64,000 nt of DNA. It comes from Flavobacteriales bacterium (GTDB lineage: Bacteria; Bacteroidota; Bacteroidia; Flavobacteriales; Schleiferiaceae). Position 1 is the stretch's first letter, and each line of letters begins with the position of its first letter. Below the pieces are notes generated by a model. The model saw nothing but the letters and a program-made list of their open reading frames with translations, made no database searches and had not been told where the DNA came from. The stretch lies in NCBI GenBank assembly GCA_017795025.1, contig CP051243.1, positions 558,001 through 622,000 of the forward strand, read 5' to 3'. Positions 35,099 through 45,476 of the stretch are shown one piece after another. The translations under genes and the position numbers were made by a program.

Positions 35099-36406
35099 TT
35101 AGCGTTTAAAAGGAACCTTTAATCCTCCTTGTTCAAAATTCATAGTGCCGGCTTCGGGATTAAAGGTCATGGTAATTCCGGCTGCTTTAAATTCAAATAC
35201 ATTGTCGCCTTTGGCGCTTAGCGGAAAGGCCCCCTGTCCACTAGCCTGGGCCTTTAAGGTTTTTCCTTCGAGGAAGACTTTAATGTCTAAGGGGAAGTTG
35301 GCAGATTTATAGGTTCCGGTGTAGCGCACTAATACTTCCTCTTCTAATTCCAGTTTTTCAAAGCTCGGTAGTTCATATCCCTCCCGTTGAAAGTAGATGG
35401 AAAGAATGTCAATTAAAAGGTCGTTCATGGGGTACTGACTTCCGTTTAAGCATAGGGCAATGGCTAAATCCTCGGAGGGCATATAACTGGCGTGGCTTAC
35501 GAAGCCATCAATACCACCGTTATGACCAAAAGCCAGTTTATCATAAAAAGGATAACGAAATAATCCTAGTCCCGTTTCCGATGGACCTTTCATAATTTCT
35601 AAAGCTTCTTCGGACAAAAACTCAGCTTGATGCAAGCCTCGCATAAACAAGCACAATTCCTCTGGATGGGAAACCACTCCGCCAGCCCCTAATGGTATGC
35701 TAGGATGCGTATTGGTGGCCGCGGTCCAGCTGCCTGTCCAGTAATAGCTATCAGCCTCCGCTTCACTGCGTTTTTCTGCTGTAAAGAAGTAGGTATTGTC
35801 GAGTTTGGCTTGAGTGCAAATATTTTCGCTTAAGAGCTGAGCAATCGGTTTTTGATAGAGGTCTTCTAAGATGTAGCTAAGCAGTACATAATTGGTATTG
35901 GAGTATTCCATTTTCTCATCCGGACTAAAGTCGGGCTCCAAGAGGGCAAAACGCTGCAGCATTTGCTCTTTGGTTTGAGGGCTTTCCATGATGGAGGAAT
36001 AAGCGGCATCATTGGTGAAGTTATGAATGCCACTACGATGAGCTAAAAGCATGCGGATATCAATTGAGGCCGCATTGGAAATCTCTGGATACCACTGGGC
36101 TAAATTGTCCTCAAGCTCCAGTTTACCATCAGCCACAGCTTGCATAACTAGGGTAGCGGTAAAGGTTTTGGATATGGAGCCAATGCGATAGAGCGGACTT
36201 TGCCGACTAATAGTCGTACTCCCTTTGGAAATGGTAGCTTGATAAAACGGCCTCCCTTCTTTAAGAATGTAAACCGATCCCAAGACTTGATTCTCGCGCG
36301 CTAAGAGGGAAAATAGGCTGTCTAATTGGGCGGTGGGATTTTGGGCGGCAATAGAAAAACTGAGTAACAGTAGGCCTGCGGTGCTCATTAGGTTTTTAAG
36401 AAACAT
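35099..36406 (-). CDS. Secreted serine hydrolase of the class C beta-lactamase/PBP fold
   Basis: A 435-residue protein with a signal peptide (MFLKNLMSTAGLLLLSFSIA). The nucleophile motif SxxK is SISK in RIGSISKTFTATLV, the YxN motif is YSN in MEYSNTNYVLLSYIL, and the third motif is HNGG in FGHNGGIDGF. A C-terminal region from about residue 345 looks like the beta-sandwich extension often found in this group. It is the first gene of the five-gene minus-strand operon and lies six bases before the ATP-grasp gene. Whether it acts on the product of the ligase is unknown. Confidence 0.85.
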   Translation of the reverse strand: MFLKNLMSTAGLLLLSFSIAAQNPTAQLDSLFSLLARENQVLGSVYILKEGRPFYQATISKGSTTISRQSPLYRIGSISKTFTATLVMQAVADGKLELEDNLAQWYPEISNAASIDIRMLLAHRSGIHNFTNDAAYSSIMESPQTKEQMLQRFALLEPDFSPDEKMEYSNTNYVLLSYILEDLYQKPIAQLLSENICTQAKLDNTYFFTAEKRSEAEADSYYWTGSWTAATNTHPSIPLGAGGVVSHPEELCLFMRGLHQAEFLSEEALEIMKGPSETGLGLFRYPFYDKLAFGHNGGIDGFVSHASYMPSEDLAIALCLNGSQYPMNDLLIDILSIYFQREGYELPSFEKLELEEEVLVRYTGTYKSANFPLDIKVFLEGKTLKAQASGQGAFPLSAKGDNVFEFKAAGITMTFNPEAGTMNFEQGGLKVPFKR

Positions 36407-36428
36407 GCAATATTCTTTAAAACTAAAT

Positions 36429-36479
36429 TACACTTTAATTCTACCTTAAATGAAGTTTTATTTATTCTCTACACTTTAA
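36429..36479. repeat. Two copies of a 10-base repeat upstream of the serine hydrolase operon
   Basis: TACACTTTAA occurs at 36429-36438 and 36470-36479 in the same orientation, 41 bases apart start to start. Both lie in the gap (36407-36592) between the minus-strand operon and the SdpI gene. This distance is close to four helix turns, so a regulator could bind both copies. Chance cannot be excluded in an AT-rich gap. The rest of the gap holds no gene I can see. Confidence 0.35.
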
Positions 36480-36592
36480 GTAAACGTAAAATTCACACTT
36501 AACTGCATAAGAGGACTAAAAAAGGATGGTTTTAGCCATTGGTATTTTGTATTATCGCATAGTAAAACCAAACAAAGAACGATCCTGTCCAA

Positions 36593-36949
36593 ATGAAAGT
36601 TAATATCCTATTTATAGTATTCTTATGCTTCGGGGGATTGATGTTTCTAGTGGCACTAATAACGAAGATTTTCCCAGCCAAAAAGCCGAATTCATTTTAC
36701 GGTTATCGCACGGACCGTTCGATGCGCAATAGGCGAAATTGGAAGTATGCTCAGTCCTTACTTCCCGCTATGTTTTTCCGTTTAGGGATCTTATTCTCGG
36801 CATGCTCTCTATTATGGTACTTTGCAACGCCACCATCGGAAATGCTCGGCATGGCTTTATTCTTTGTACTTCTTGTCGCTGGTTTCGCCTTCGAAATTTA
36901 CAAGAGCGAGAAAAAGTTAAAGCGCTTTTCAAAAGAGAAGATTGACTAA
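36593..36949 (+). CDS. SdpI-family membrane protein
   Basis: The 118-residue protein has three hydrophobic helices (about 5-25, 58-78 and 86-104). The SdpI-like segment NSFYGYRTDRSMRNRRNWKYAQ follows the first helix, as in the family. SdpI in Bacillus protects against the toxin SdpC and signals to a regulator. In other bacteria the family is mostly uncharacterised. No toxin gene is seen next to it. Its stop overlaps the end of the convergent peroxidase gene by four bases. Confidence 0.8.
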   Translation: MKVNILFIVFLCFGGLMFLVALITKIFPAKKPNSFYGYRTDRSMRNRRNWKYAQSLLPAMFFRLGILFSACSLLWYFATPPSEMLGMALFFVLLVAGFAFEIYKSEKKLKRFSKEKID

Positions 36950-38094
36950 TCCACAAAAGGATTACTAAACTTCACATCATTATTTAAAGCCGTATCGGTT
37001 AAGGTTTCTAAAAAGGCAACCAAAGCCTGTTTCTCGTTTTCACTGAGATTTAAACGGCGCACTCCATTATTTGGTAAACGCAAAGGGATGCTTAGGTTGG
37101 GATTATTGGCTACACCCGAGTTGTAGTGTTCAATTACTTCTTCAAGAGTATTGAAGCGACCATCGTGCATGTAAGGGGCAGTGAGGGCTACATTTTTAAG
37201 TGAGCCTACTTTAAACAAGCCATTTTGGTTTGCATTTCCGGTAACTCCGCCTACTCCAGCATCATCTGCATTTAGGGCATCTAAGCCATTGTTGCGGGGG
37301 CCAGGAGCGATAAAGGCATCGGTTCCATGGCAAGCAGCACAACCAATAGCAGGATTTAAGAATAGCGCTTTGCCCTGGTTTTCCTCGGCGGTGAAGTTGG
37401 GGAAGTTTTGATTTGCGGCAGTTACTTGCTGACGGCCGATATCGTATTTACTTTGATAACTAATCATACTGCGGATGAACTGGGCTAATGCCAAGCTAAT
37501 CCGGTTTGAGGTAATTTCGTCGCTGCCAAAAGCGGCTAAGAATAGCTCATCGTAATAGCCTAAATTTTGCAGTCGTAGCACCAGGCTGTCTAAATCCATT
37601 CCCATCTCCACTTCATCTTGGATAGGCAATAGCACTTGATCTTCCAAGGTGTTAGCGCGCTCATCCCAAAAGAAGTGACCATTAGCATAAAAACGACTAT
37701 TGGCTAAGGACATCGAATGACGGCCGGTTAAGCCATTTTCAAAACCTAAGCTTAAAGTCGCCGGGTCGCTAAAGCCATTAATAGATTGATGACAGGACGC
37801 GCAAGAAATGGTGCCGTTGCTACTCATCTGTTTCTCGTAAAAAAGTACTCGTCCCAGAGTAGCACCGGCATTGGTAACGGGGTTATTAACCGGTGTGTTA
37901 TCGGCATTAGCCACAGGCCCTTGGTTAAGGTAAGCGGGTAAGTTTGGATTGGCGTAATTTAAAAGGTTGTCTGGTAATACAGGAGCATTGGATACGCTTG
38001 GATTATTGCTCCCCTTATTGGTATCTTCTAGATCTTTTTTACAGGCAAACATTAAAATTAGGAGGGCGCTGAGGGCTAAAATTTTCTTAGGCAT
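36946..38094 (-). CDS. Di-haem cytochrome c peroxidase-like lipoprotein (MauG/CcpA family)
   Basis: From ATG 38094 the product has 382 residues. A signal with a lipobox (MPKKILALSALLILMFAC) places it as a lipoprotein, with CKKD at the export site. There are two haem c motifs: CASCH at 98-102 and CAACH at 252-256. The family also shows VLFYEKQMSSNGTISC, the PIQDEVEMG segment near 157 and LTAPYMHDGRF near the C-terminus. It should reduce hydrogen peroxide with electrons from periplasmic carriers. The haem count is read from the motifs. It is not in an obvious operon. Confidence 0.9.
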   Translation of the reverse strand: MPKKILALSALLILMFACKKDLEDTNKGSNNPSVSNAPVLPDNLLNYANPNLPAYLNQGPVANADNTPVNNPVTNAGATLGRVLFYEKQMSSNGTISCASCHQSINGFSDPATLSLGFENGLTGRHSMSLANSRFYANGHFFWDERANTLEDQVLLPIQDEVEMGMDLDSLVLRLQNLGYYDELFLAAFGSDEITSNRISLALAQFIRSMISYQSKYDIGRQQVTAANQNFPNFTAEENQGKALFLNPAIGCAACHGTDAFIAPGPRNNGLDALNADDAGVGGVTGNANQNGLFKVGSLKNVALTAPYMHDGRFNTLEEVIEHYNSGVANNPNLSIPLRLPNNGVRRLNLSENEKQALVAFLETLTDTALNNDVKFSNPFVD

Positions 38095-38211
38095 AGGATG
38101 GCTATTTAAAATCATAGATGGATGAACAAAGAATTGGTTTAAAGCGGAGGGCAAAATATTTTTAATAAGGCGGCGATTTTCTACATTCGAACTCAGAGAA
38201 TAGATGGGTAT

Positions 38212-38751
38212 ATGCGTAAAGTGATTTGGCTTTTTGGCCTGCTTTCGGGGCTCTTAATAGGAGCTGGTTTTTTTGTGAATATTGGCAATTCCGCCCTTAA
38301 CTCTGGTAGTTCGGAAGTTTTGCGCTATACCTTAATGGTAATCGTTTTTGGTATAGTCCTTTTTGCCGCCTCCCGAATTTTACAAACTCGTCACTTTAAT
38401 GGGGAAATAAATTTCTCACGTTCCTTTATCGCCGGTTTTTATATTGTGCTTATCGCCTCGGTTGCCTACTCTATAATGTGGGAGATTTATTTTAGTCAGC
38501 ATGGCGAGCAATACACCAACAATTACCTAAAAGAGATGAAGGAGCGATTGCTGGATAGTGGTTTGGGGCAGTTGGAAGTAGAATCGCGTTACGCCAATCA
38601 GGAGCAAATAATGAATTCGTATCGCGATAACTTTATCGTGCGCTTTGGACTTACTATGGCCGAAATTTTCCCGATAGGCATTTTACTGGCTTTAGTTAAT
38701 GCTATTTACTATTCCTTTGTAGAAAAGCGCAGCCAGAATTTAGAAGATTAA
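38212..38751 (+). CDS. DUF4199 membrane protein
   Basis: The 179-residue protein has four transmembrane helices (about 5-25, 38-55, 72-95 and 148-168). It contains FSRSFIAGFYIVLIASVAYSIMWEIYF, the core of DUF4199, a Bacteroidota family without known function. The loop between helices three and four carries YLKEMKERLLDSG, a charged stretch. It is three bases upstream of the rhomboid protease gene, so the two are probably co-transcribed. Confidence 0.8.
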   Translation: MRKVIWLFGLLSGLLIGAGFFVNIGNSALNSGSSEVLRYTLMVIVFGIVLFAASRILQTRHFNGEINFSRSFIAGFYIVLIASVAYSIMWEIYFSQHGEQYTNNYLKEMKERLLDSGLGQLEVESRYANQEQIMNSYRDNFIVRFGLTMAEIFPIGILLALVNAIYYSFVEKRSQNLED

Positions 38752-38754
38752 TTT

Positions 38755-39576
38755 ATGGAGTCCTTGCATCTTGTGGGAATGGTGCTAATTGGCCTTAATG
38801 TGTTGATTAGCTGGATGGCCTTTCGGAATAGCTTGCTTTTCGAAAAGCTATTGCTCCGAATCGGTAACATTAAAGCGGGGCAGCAGTATCGCTTGGTCAC
38901 TTCCGCATTCGTGCACGCCGATTGGTCGCATTTGTTTTTCAATCTTTTTAGCTTTTTCATTTTCGCCGGTCGGCTAGAGGAGGAGTTGGGCTCGGTTTGG
39001 TTCTTGATTTTGTACTTCGGAAGTTTACTAGGAGGAAGTTTACTGGCTTGGCTTTTCCATAAGGATAACAATGACTACCGGGCGGTTGGTGCCTCAGGAG
39101 CTGTAAGCGGAATCGTGTTTGCTTACATTGTGATGTTTCCAGATGAGGAGTTAAGCCTAATGCTTTTACCCTTTTTCTTTCCCGCTTGGATTTATGGCTT
39201 ACTCTTTATAGTGTACTCTATTTATGGTATCCGTCGGCAAAATGATAACATTGGCCATGAAGCGCACTTAGGTGGGGCGATTACCGGCCTTTTTATTACC
39301 CTCGCCCTGCAGCCGCAACTAACGGAAAGTCATCCCATGACAATTATTTACTTAGTCGTGCCTAGCCTAGCCTTTTTGGTGGTCTCTTTTTTTAAGCCCC
39401 AATTGTTGCGCTGGAATTTTGGTGATGGAACCGAAGCGCATACACAGGATGATCGCTACCGTGAAAAAAAAGTGCAAGAAGAACAAGAGCTTAACCGCAT
39501 TTTAGAAAAGGTAAAGCATTCGGGCACAGATGCTCTTAGCGATGCAGAGCGACGTTTTTTAGAAGATAATTTTTAG
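38755..39576 (+). CDS. Rhomboid family intramembrane serine protease
   Basis: The 273-residue protein has six hydrophobic helices. The catalytic serine is Ser114 in GASGAVSG, and the catalytic histidine is His171 in GHEAHLGG. The HADWSHLFFN segment before helix two carries the conserved His and Asn of the family. Rhomboids cut membrane proteins within or near the bilayer. The hydrophilic C-terminus (from about residue 220, with EEQELNRILEKV) is probably cytoplasmic. It follows the DUF4199 gene after three bases. Substrate unknown. Confidence 0.93.
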   Translation: MESLHLVGMVLIGLNVLISWMAFRNSLLFEKLLLRIGNIKAGQQYRLVTSAFVHADWSHLFFNLFSFFIFAGRLEEELGSVWFLILYFGSLLGGSLLAWLFHKDNNDYRAVGASGAVSGIVFAYIVMFPDEELSLMLLPFFFPAWIYGLLFIVYSIYGIRRQNDNIGHEAHLGGAITGLFITLALQPQLTESHPMTIIYLVVPSLAFLVVSFFKPQLLRWNFGDGTEAHTQDDRYREKKVQEEQELNRILEKVKHSGTDALSDAERRFLEDNF

Positions 39577-39618
39577 GCCGCTTAAAAGCATTATTTTAGC
39601 GGCATCTAAATCAGTCAA

Positions 39619-40434
39619 ATGGCCAATAATCTATTAGCAGGAAAGAAAGGAATCATCTTTGGAGCTTTAAATGAAGATTCCATTGCATGGAAAATCGCAG
39701 AAAAGGCACATGAACAAGGTGCTCAATTTGTTTTAACCAATGCACCAGTTGCTATGCGAATGGGAGAGATCAACAACCTAGCTGCCAAAACCGGCTCGGA
39801 AGTTATCCCCGCTGATGCAACCAATATGGATGACCTAAACAACCTATTCGAAAAAGCCGAAGAAGCCCTAGGCGGGAAGCTTGACTTTATTTTACACAGT
39901 ATTGGGATGAGTATTAATGTGCGCAAGGGCAAGCATTATACCGAACTCAATTATGGGTGGTTAGAGAAAGGCTGGGACGTAAGTGCGGTATCTTTCCATC
40001 GGGTGATGCAAGTAGCCTGGGAACGCAATGCGATGAACGATTGGGGTAGTATTTTAGCTCTAACTTATATCGCGGCCCAAAGAACCTTCCCCGATTATAA
40101 TGACATGGCCGATAATAAAGCCTATTTAGAAAGTATTGCCCGTAGCTTTGGTTACCATTGGGGAGTACGCAATAAAGTGCGGGTAAACACTATTTCGCAG
40201 TCTCCAACCCCAACTACTGCTGGTAGTGGTGTTAAGGGTTTTGGAGGTTTTATCAATTATGCGGAGAAGATGAGCCCCTTGGGCAACGCTTCGGCAGATG
40301 ATTGCGCGGACTATGCGATTAGTATGTTTAGCGATCTTACCCGAAAAGTAACAATGCAAAATCTTTTCCATGATGGCGGCTTTAGCAACACTGGTGTTAG
40401 TGATGCTATTATTGAGCGCTTCGAGGAAGACTAG
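39619..40434 (+). CDS. fabI: Enoyl-[acyl-carrier-protein] reductase, NADH type
   Basis: A 271-residue SDR enzyme. The nucleotide-binding segment is FGALNEDSIAWKIAEKA, the FabI version of the glycine-rich loop. The catalytic pair is Tyr160 and Lys167 in DYNDMADNKAYLES (Tyr-x6-Lys), with LALTYIAAQRTFP before it. It reduces enoyl-ACP in the last step of fatty acid elongation and would be the target of triclosan-type inhibitors. The substrate-binding loop carries MSINVRKGKHY. A strong terminator follows at 40455-40490. Confidence 0.93.
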   Translation: MANNLLAGKKGIIFGALNEDSIAWKIAEKAHEQGAQFVLTNAPVAMRMGEINNLAAKTGSEVIPADATNMDDLNNLFEKAEEALGGKLDFILHSIGMSINVRKGKHYTELNYGWLEKGWDVSAVSFHRVMQVAWERNAMNDWGSILALTYIAAQRTFPDYNDMADNKAYLESIARSFGYHWGVRNKVRVNTISQSPTPTTAGSGVKGFGGFINYAEKMSPLGNASADDCADYAISMFSDLTRKVTMQNLFHDGGFSNTGVSDAIIERFEED

Positions 40435-40454
40435 AATACAAAATCTCATTTTTT

Positions 40455-40490
40455 AAGCCGTCCGAGTGTTTTCGGACGGCTTTTTTTTTT
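40455..40490 (+). terminator. Rho-independent terminator after fabI
   Basis: The 11-base arms AAGCCGTCCGA and TCGGACGGCTT pair around a short loop and are followed by eight more T after the second arm. It lies 20 bases past the fabI stop. Confidence 0.93.
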
Positions 40491-40598
40491 GCCCTGTTTT
40501 TAAGCTTTAAATCGGGCTAAATAGGGAAGAAGGCCTTCTAGATTACCGCAATGTTAAAAACATGTGGAAAAAGCCTTGATTTGTAGGGGTGGTAAGGC

Positions 40599-40628
40599 TT
40601 TGGAGCTCCTTTGTTTTCGGTATCTTTG
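40599..40628 (+). promoter_or_regulatory. Promoter for gyrB
   Basis: TTTG at 40599-40602 and TATCTTTG at 40621-40628 are 18 bases apart, and ATG 40661 follows 32 bases later. Both boxes match the Bacteroidota housekeeping pattern. Confidence 0.6.
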
Positions 40629-40645
40629 AGAATTATCACATTTAG

Positions 40646-42604
<1,959 letters not shown>

Positions 42605-42624
42605 AAATCGATATCGATAAAACT

Positions 42625-42652
42625 AAGCCCTGAAGAGATTCAGGGCTTTTTT
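42625..42652 (+). terminator. Rho-independent terminator after gyrB
   Basis: The arms AAGCCCTGAA and TTCAGGGCTT pair around GAGA and are followed by T residues. The stop of the convergent zinc-ribbon gene lies within the stem. Confidence 0.88.
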
Positions 42653-42957
42653 AATGCTTCTTTTTTGGCCTCAAATTCAGACTCGGTGAGGCTCCCGGCT
42701 ATAAACTGATTTTGTAAGCTTGCTAAGGACTTATAGTATGGCCAATCCTCCTCCGCTATATTTACAGCCTTGCCGCAATGCGGACATTCTTGGAAGTACA
42801 TCCTTTGATGGCGGTAGATCGGCAAGAAGAATAATTGCGCTTCCATCCATCGTTCGCGCAGCACAAAATACGATTCACGATCACAGTGCTCGCATTCCAT
42901 AAAATCGGCTGGTCCCCAATCTTTATGCTTGGGCAGATAAGCGACTATAAAGATCAT
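42640..42957 (-). CDS. Zinc-ribbon-type small protein
   Basis: The 105-residue product has two Cys-x2-Cys pairs, ECEHC (about 21-25) and ECPHCGK (about 57-63). These would hold one zinc ion. The region between has FFLPIYRHQRMYF, the hydrophobic middle of such ribbon domains. The C-terminus has a short SHOCT-like helix (FIAGSLTESEFEAKKEAL). Its ATG overlaps the glutamine amidotransferase stop by four bases, so they are probably co-transcribed. The function is unknown. Confidence 0.72.
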   Translation of the reverse strand: MIFIVAYLPKHKDWGPADFMECEHCDRESYFVLRERWMEAQLFFLPIYRHQRMYFQECPHCGKAVNIAEEDWPYYKSLASLQNQFIAGSLTESEFEAKKEALKKP

Positions 42958-43538
42958 CTTTTCAAGCTCTTGATGCGGTTCAACCAGTTGTTGAGGGTTT
43001 CTCTTCCTCCTTCGGTCATTATACTTTCAGGATGATATTGAATACCGGCAAGGGCGGAGTTTGCATCTTCAAATGCCATTAGCACGCCATTCCCTCTTTG
43101 AGCAACCACCGCAAACTTTTTATTAAAAGTAGGGCTTGGCTTTATGCCCCAGCTGTGATAAAGTCCTACCGCAAAGCATTCTTCTAAACCGCTTAAAAGC
43201 CACGATTCGTTTTGGCGGTATACCTGCCGGCTGATGCCATGGGCAACTTCCTTTTGGTTATACAGTTTGGCTCCGAAATGTTCGGCAATCGCCTGAGCGC
43301 CAAGGCATATTCCTAAAATTGGTTTGCTTTCGGCATATCGCGAAATGAGCTCCATGCACTTTCCCGCTTCACTAGGCAGTCCTGGACCAGGAGATAGGAT
43401 AATACCATCAGCTGAATCTACTGCTGTCCAACTAAAATTTTGGTTGCGACAAACCGATACCTCTGCCCCTAAGGCCTCAAAATAATGGGCGAGGTTGTAG
43501 GTAAAAGAGTCGTAATTATCAATCAGTAAAAGCTTCAT
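42954..43538 (-). CDS. Class I glutamine amidotransferase subunit (anthranilate or aminodeoxychorismate synthase)
   Basis: A 194-residue glutaminase. The opening is LLLIDNYDSFTYNLAHYF. LSPGPGLPSEAG follows, the catalytic cysteine is Cys78 in GICLGAQ, and the catalytic His and Glu lie in QYHPES. It supplies ammonia to a chorismate-binding partner for tryptophan (TrpG) or folate (PabA) synthesis. The partner is not adjacent, so the two cannot be told apart, but a lone copy without trp genes favours a PabA role. It is divergent from the RidA gene by 25 bases. Confidence 0.88.
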   Translation of the reverse strand: MKLLLIDNYDSFTYNLAHYFEALGAEVSVCRNQNFSWTAVDSADGIILSPGPGLPSEAGKCMELISRYAESKPILGICLGAQAIAEHFGAKLYNQKEVAHGISRQVYRQNESWLLSGLEECFAVGLYHSWGIKPSPTFNKKFAVVAQRGNGVLMAFEDANSALAGIQYHPESIMTEGGRETLNNWLNRIKSLKR

Positions 43539-43563
43539 AACTTGTCCGCAAATTGAGGAAAAA

Positions 43564-43950
43564 ATGAAAGAAATCGTATATACCGATGGGGCACCCGATC
43601 CAATTGGTCCCTACTCGCAAGCAACCGTGTTTGGAAATCAGGTTTTTACCTCTGGACAAATTGCAATAAATCCTAAAACCGGTCAATTAATTTTAGATTC
43701 AATTGAAGCAGAAACGCGTCAGGTGCTAGATAATTTAAAAGCGGTTTTGGAGGCGGCTGGAAGTAGTTTAGCGGCAGTCTTAAAGTGCAGCATCTTTATT
43801 GCGGATATGGGTCAATTTCAGCGGATTAATGCGGTGTATGCCGAATACTTCGATGCGGAGCTGGCCCCAGCCCGGGAAACGGTTCAGGTGGCGGTATTAC
43901 CCAAAAACGTGAATATTGAAATATCGGCTATAGCCTATCGAAATTCATAA
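43564..43950 (+). CDS. ridA: RidA family enamine/imine deaminase
   Basis: A 128-residue protein of the YjgF/RidA family. IGPYSQATVFGNQVFTSGQIA and the later PARETVQVAVLPKNVNIEISAIA are diagnostic, and the Arg in PARETV is the conserved catalytic Arg. It should remove reactive 2-aminoacrylate released by PLP enzymes such as the cystathionine beta-synthase type. It stands alone between a divergent glutaminase gene and lpd. Confidence 0.93.
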   Translation: MKEIVYTDGAPDPIGPYSQATVFGNQVFTSGQIAINPKTGQLILDSIEAETRQVLDNLKAVLEAAGSSLAAVLKCSIFIADMGQFQRINAVYAEYFDAELAPARETVQVAVLPKNVNIEISAIAYRNS

Positions 43951-43987
43951 AAGATAAGCTTGCTCCAAGGGATGCCTCTTTTTCTAC

Positions 43988-43995
43988 TAAATTTG
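43988..43995 (+). promoter_or_regulatory. -7 box for lpd
   Basis: TAAATTTG fits TAnnTTTG and lies 35 bases before the lpd ATG at 44031. It supports that start over the upstream in-frame GTG at 43995, which overlaps the box. Confidence 0.5.
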
Positions 43996-44030
43996 TGCCT
44001 CCCAAATTCTACTATCATAAAAATATTTCC

Positions 44031-45419
44031 ATGGAATTTGATTTGATCGTTTTAGGTAGCGGCCCCGGAGGATACGTTACCGCAATTCGTGCTTCGCAGC
44101 TAGGTTTAAAAACTGCCATTGTTGAGCGTGAAAGTTTAGGTGGAATTTGCCTCAATTGGGGTTGTATTCCTACTAAGGCGCTATTAAAAAGTGCCAATGT
44201 TTTTGATTATATCAACCATGCCGACGATTACGGTATCAAGGTTGACAGCGCCGATAAAGACTTTTCTGCGGTTGTGAAACGCAGTCGTAGCGTAGCCGAA
44301 GGAATGAGTAATGGGGTCCAATTCCTCATGAAAAAGAACAAGATCGAAGTGATCATGGGCGAGGGTAAAGTAGTACCCGGAAAAAAGGTGGAGGTAAAGG
44401 ACGCTGAAGGGAAGACAAAAACCTACAGTGCTAAGAATGTAGTTATTGCCACCGGCGCTCGTAGCCGTGAACTGCCAAACTTGCCTCAAGATGGTAAAAA
44501 GATTATTGGCTACCGTCAGGCCATGGTGCTTCCTGAGCAGCCTAAGAAATTGGTGGTTGTGGGATCAGGTGCCATCGGTGTAGAGTTCGCTTACTTCTAC
44601 AATGCCATGGGAACAGAGGTGACAATCGTAGAATACATGCCGAACATCGTACCGGTAGAGGATGAAGAAGTTTCCAAGCAATTGGAACGTAGCTTTAAAA
44701 AGGCCGGTATTAAAATCATGACCAATGCCGAAGTAACCGGAGTAGATACTAGCGGTGAAGGTTGCAAGGTTCAAGTGAAAAACAAGAAAGGCGAATCCAC
44801 CATCGAGTGTGATGTAGTGCTTTCGGCAGTTGGTGTTCAGGCCAATATCGAGAATATCGGATTGGAAGAAGTGGGTATTAAAACTGAAAAAGGTAAAATT
44901 CAGGTGAATGACTTCTATGGAACCAATGTAGATGGATATTATGCCATCGGAGATTGTGTTCCTGGGCAGGCCTTGGCTCACGTCGCTTCCGCGGAAGGGA
45001 TTATCTGTGTAGAGAAAATTGCGGGCCACAATCCACAACCATTAGACTATGGTAATATCCCGGGCTGTACCTACTGTTCTCCAGAAGTAGCATCGGTAGG
45101 TATGACCGAAAAAGCAGCTAAGGAAGCAGGGTACGATATTAAAGTGGGTAAATTCCCATTCAGTGCTTCGGGTAAAGCAAAAGCGGCCGGTCATAGCGAT
45201 GGTTTTGTGAAAGTGATTTTTGATGCTAAATACGGCGAATTCTTAGGCTGTCATATGATTGGTGCTAATGTAACCGAGATGATTGCCGAGGCCGTAGTGG
45301 CTCGAAAGTTAGAGACCACCGGAATGGAAATCGTTAAGTCTGTGCATCCTCACCCTACTATGAGTGAAGCGGTAATGGAAGCATCTGCTGCAGCATATGA
45401 TGAGGTGATTCACCTTTAA
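44031..45419 (+). CDS. lpdA: Dihydrolipoyl dehydrogenase
   Basis: A 462-residue flavoprotein disulfide reductase. The FAD motif is LIVLGSGPGGYVTAIRA, and the redox disulfide is GGICLNWGCIPTKALL (Cys-x4-Cys). VVVGSGAIGVEFAYFY is the NAD motif, YAIGDCVPGQALAHVA the second FAD contact, and HPHPTMSEA carries the catalytic His and Glu at the C-terminus. It is the E3 subunit of pyruvate and 2-oxo-acid dehydrogenase complexes. No E1 or E2 genes are adjacent. Confidence 0.96.
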   Translation: MEFDLIVLGSGPGGYVTAIRASQLGLKTAIVERESLGGICLNWGCIPTKALLKSANVFDYINHADDYGIKVDSADKDFSAVVKRSRSVAEGMSNGVQFLMKKNKIEVIMGEGKVVPGKKVEVKDAEGKTKTYSAKNVVIATGARSRELPNLPQDGKKIIGYRQAMVLPEQPKKLVVVGSGAIGVEFAYFYNAMGTEVTIVEYMPNIVPVEDEEVSKQLERSFKKAGIKIMTNAEVTGVDTSGEGCKVQVKNKKGESTIECDVVLSAVGVQANIENIGLEEVGIKTEKGKIQVNDFYGTNVDGYYAIGDCVPGQALAHVASAEGIICVEKIAGHNPQPLDYGNIPGCTYCSPEVASVGMTEKAAKEAGYDIKVGKFPFSASGKAKAAGHSDGFVKVIFDAKYGEFLGCHMIGANVTEMIAEAVVARKLETTGMEIVKSVHPHPTMSEAVMEASAAAYDEVIHL

Positions 45420-45440
45420 TCTGAACTTACAATTCTTTCC

Positions 45441-45476
45441 AAGTCCCGGTTTTAAATTTAAAGCTGGGACTTTTTT
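45441..45476 (+). terminator. Rho-independent terminator after lpdA
   Basis: AAGTCCC pairs with GGGACTT, continued by weaker inner pairs (GTTTTAAA with TTTAAAGC), and is followed by T residues. It lies about 22 bases past the stop. Confidence 0.85.

Noticed and set aside
40528-40539. 12-base palindrome AGAAGGCCTTCT upstream of gyrB
   Set aside because: Short, without a loop or T tract, and 60 bases before the promoter; no supporting context.
40563-40571. TTTTCCACA on the minus strand upstream of gyrB, a relaxed DnaA-box match
   Set aside because: Only one match is seen, with no cluster of boxes, AT-rich unwinding region or dnaA gene nearby, so an origin is not supported.
43564-43950. RidA and the glutaminase gene as one functional unit
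   Set aside because: They are divergent with only 25 bases between, and RidA is a common housekeeping gene; a link cannot be supported.
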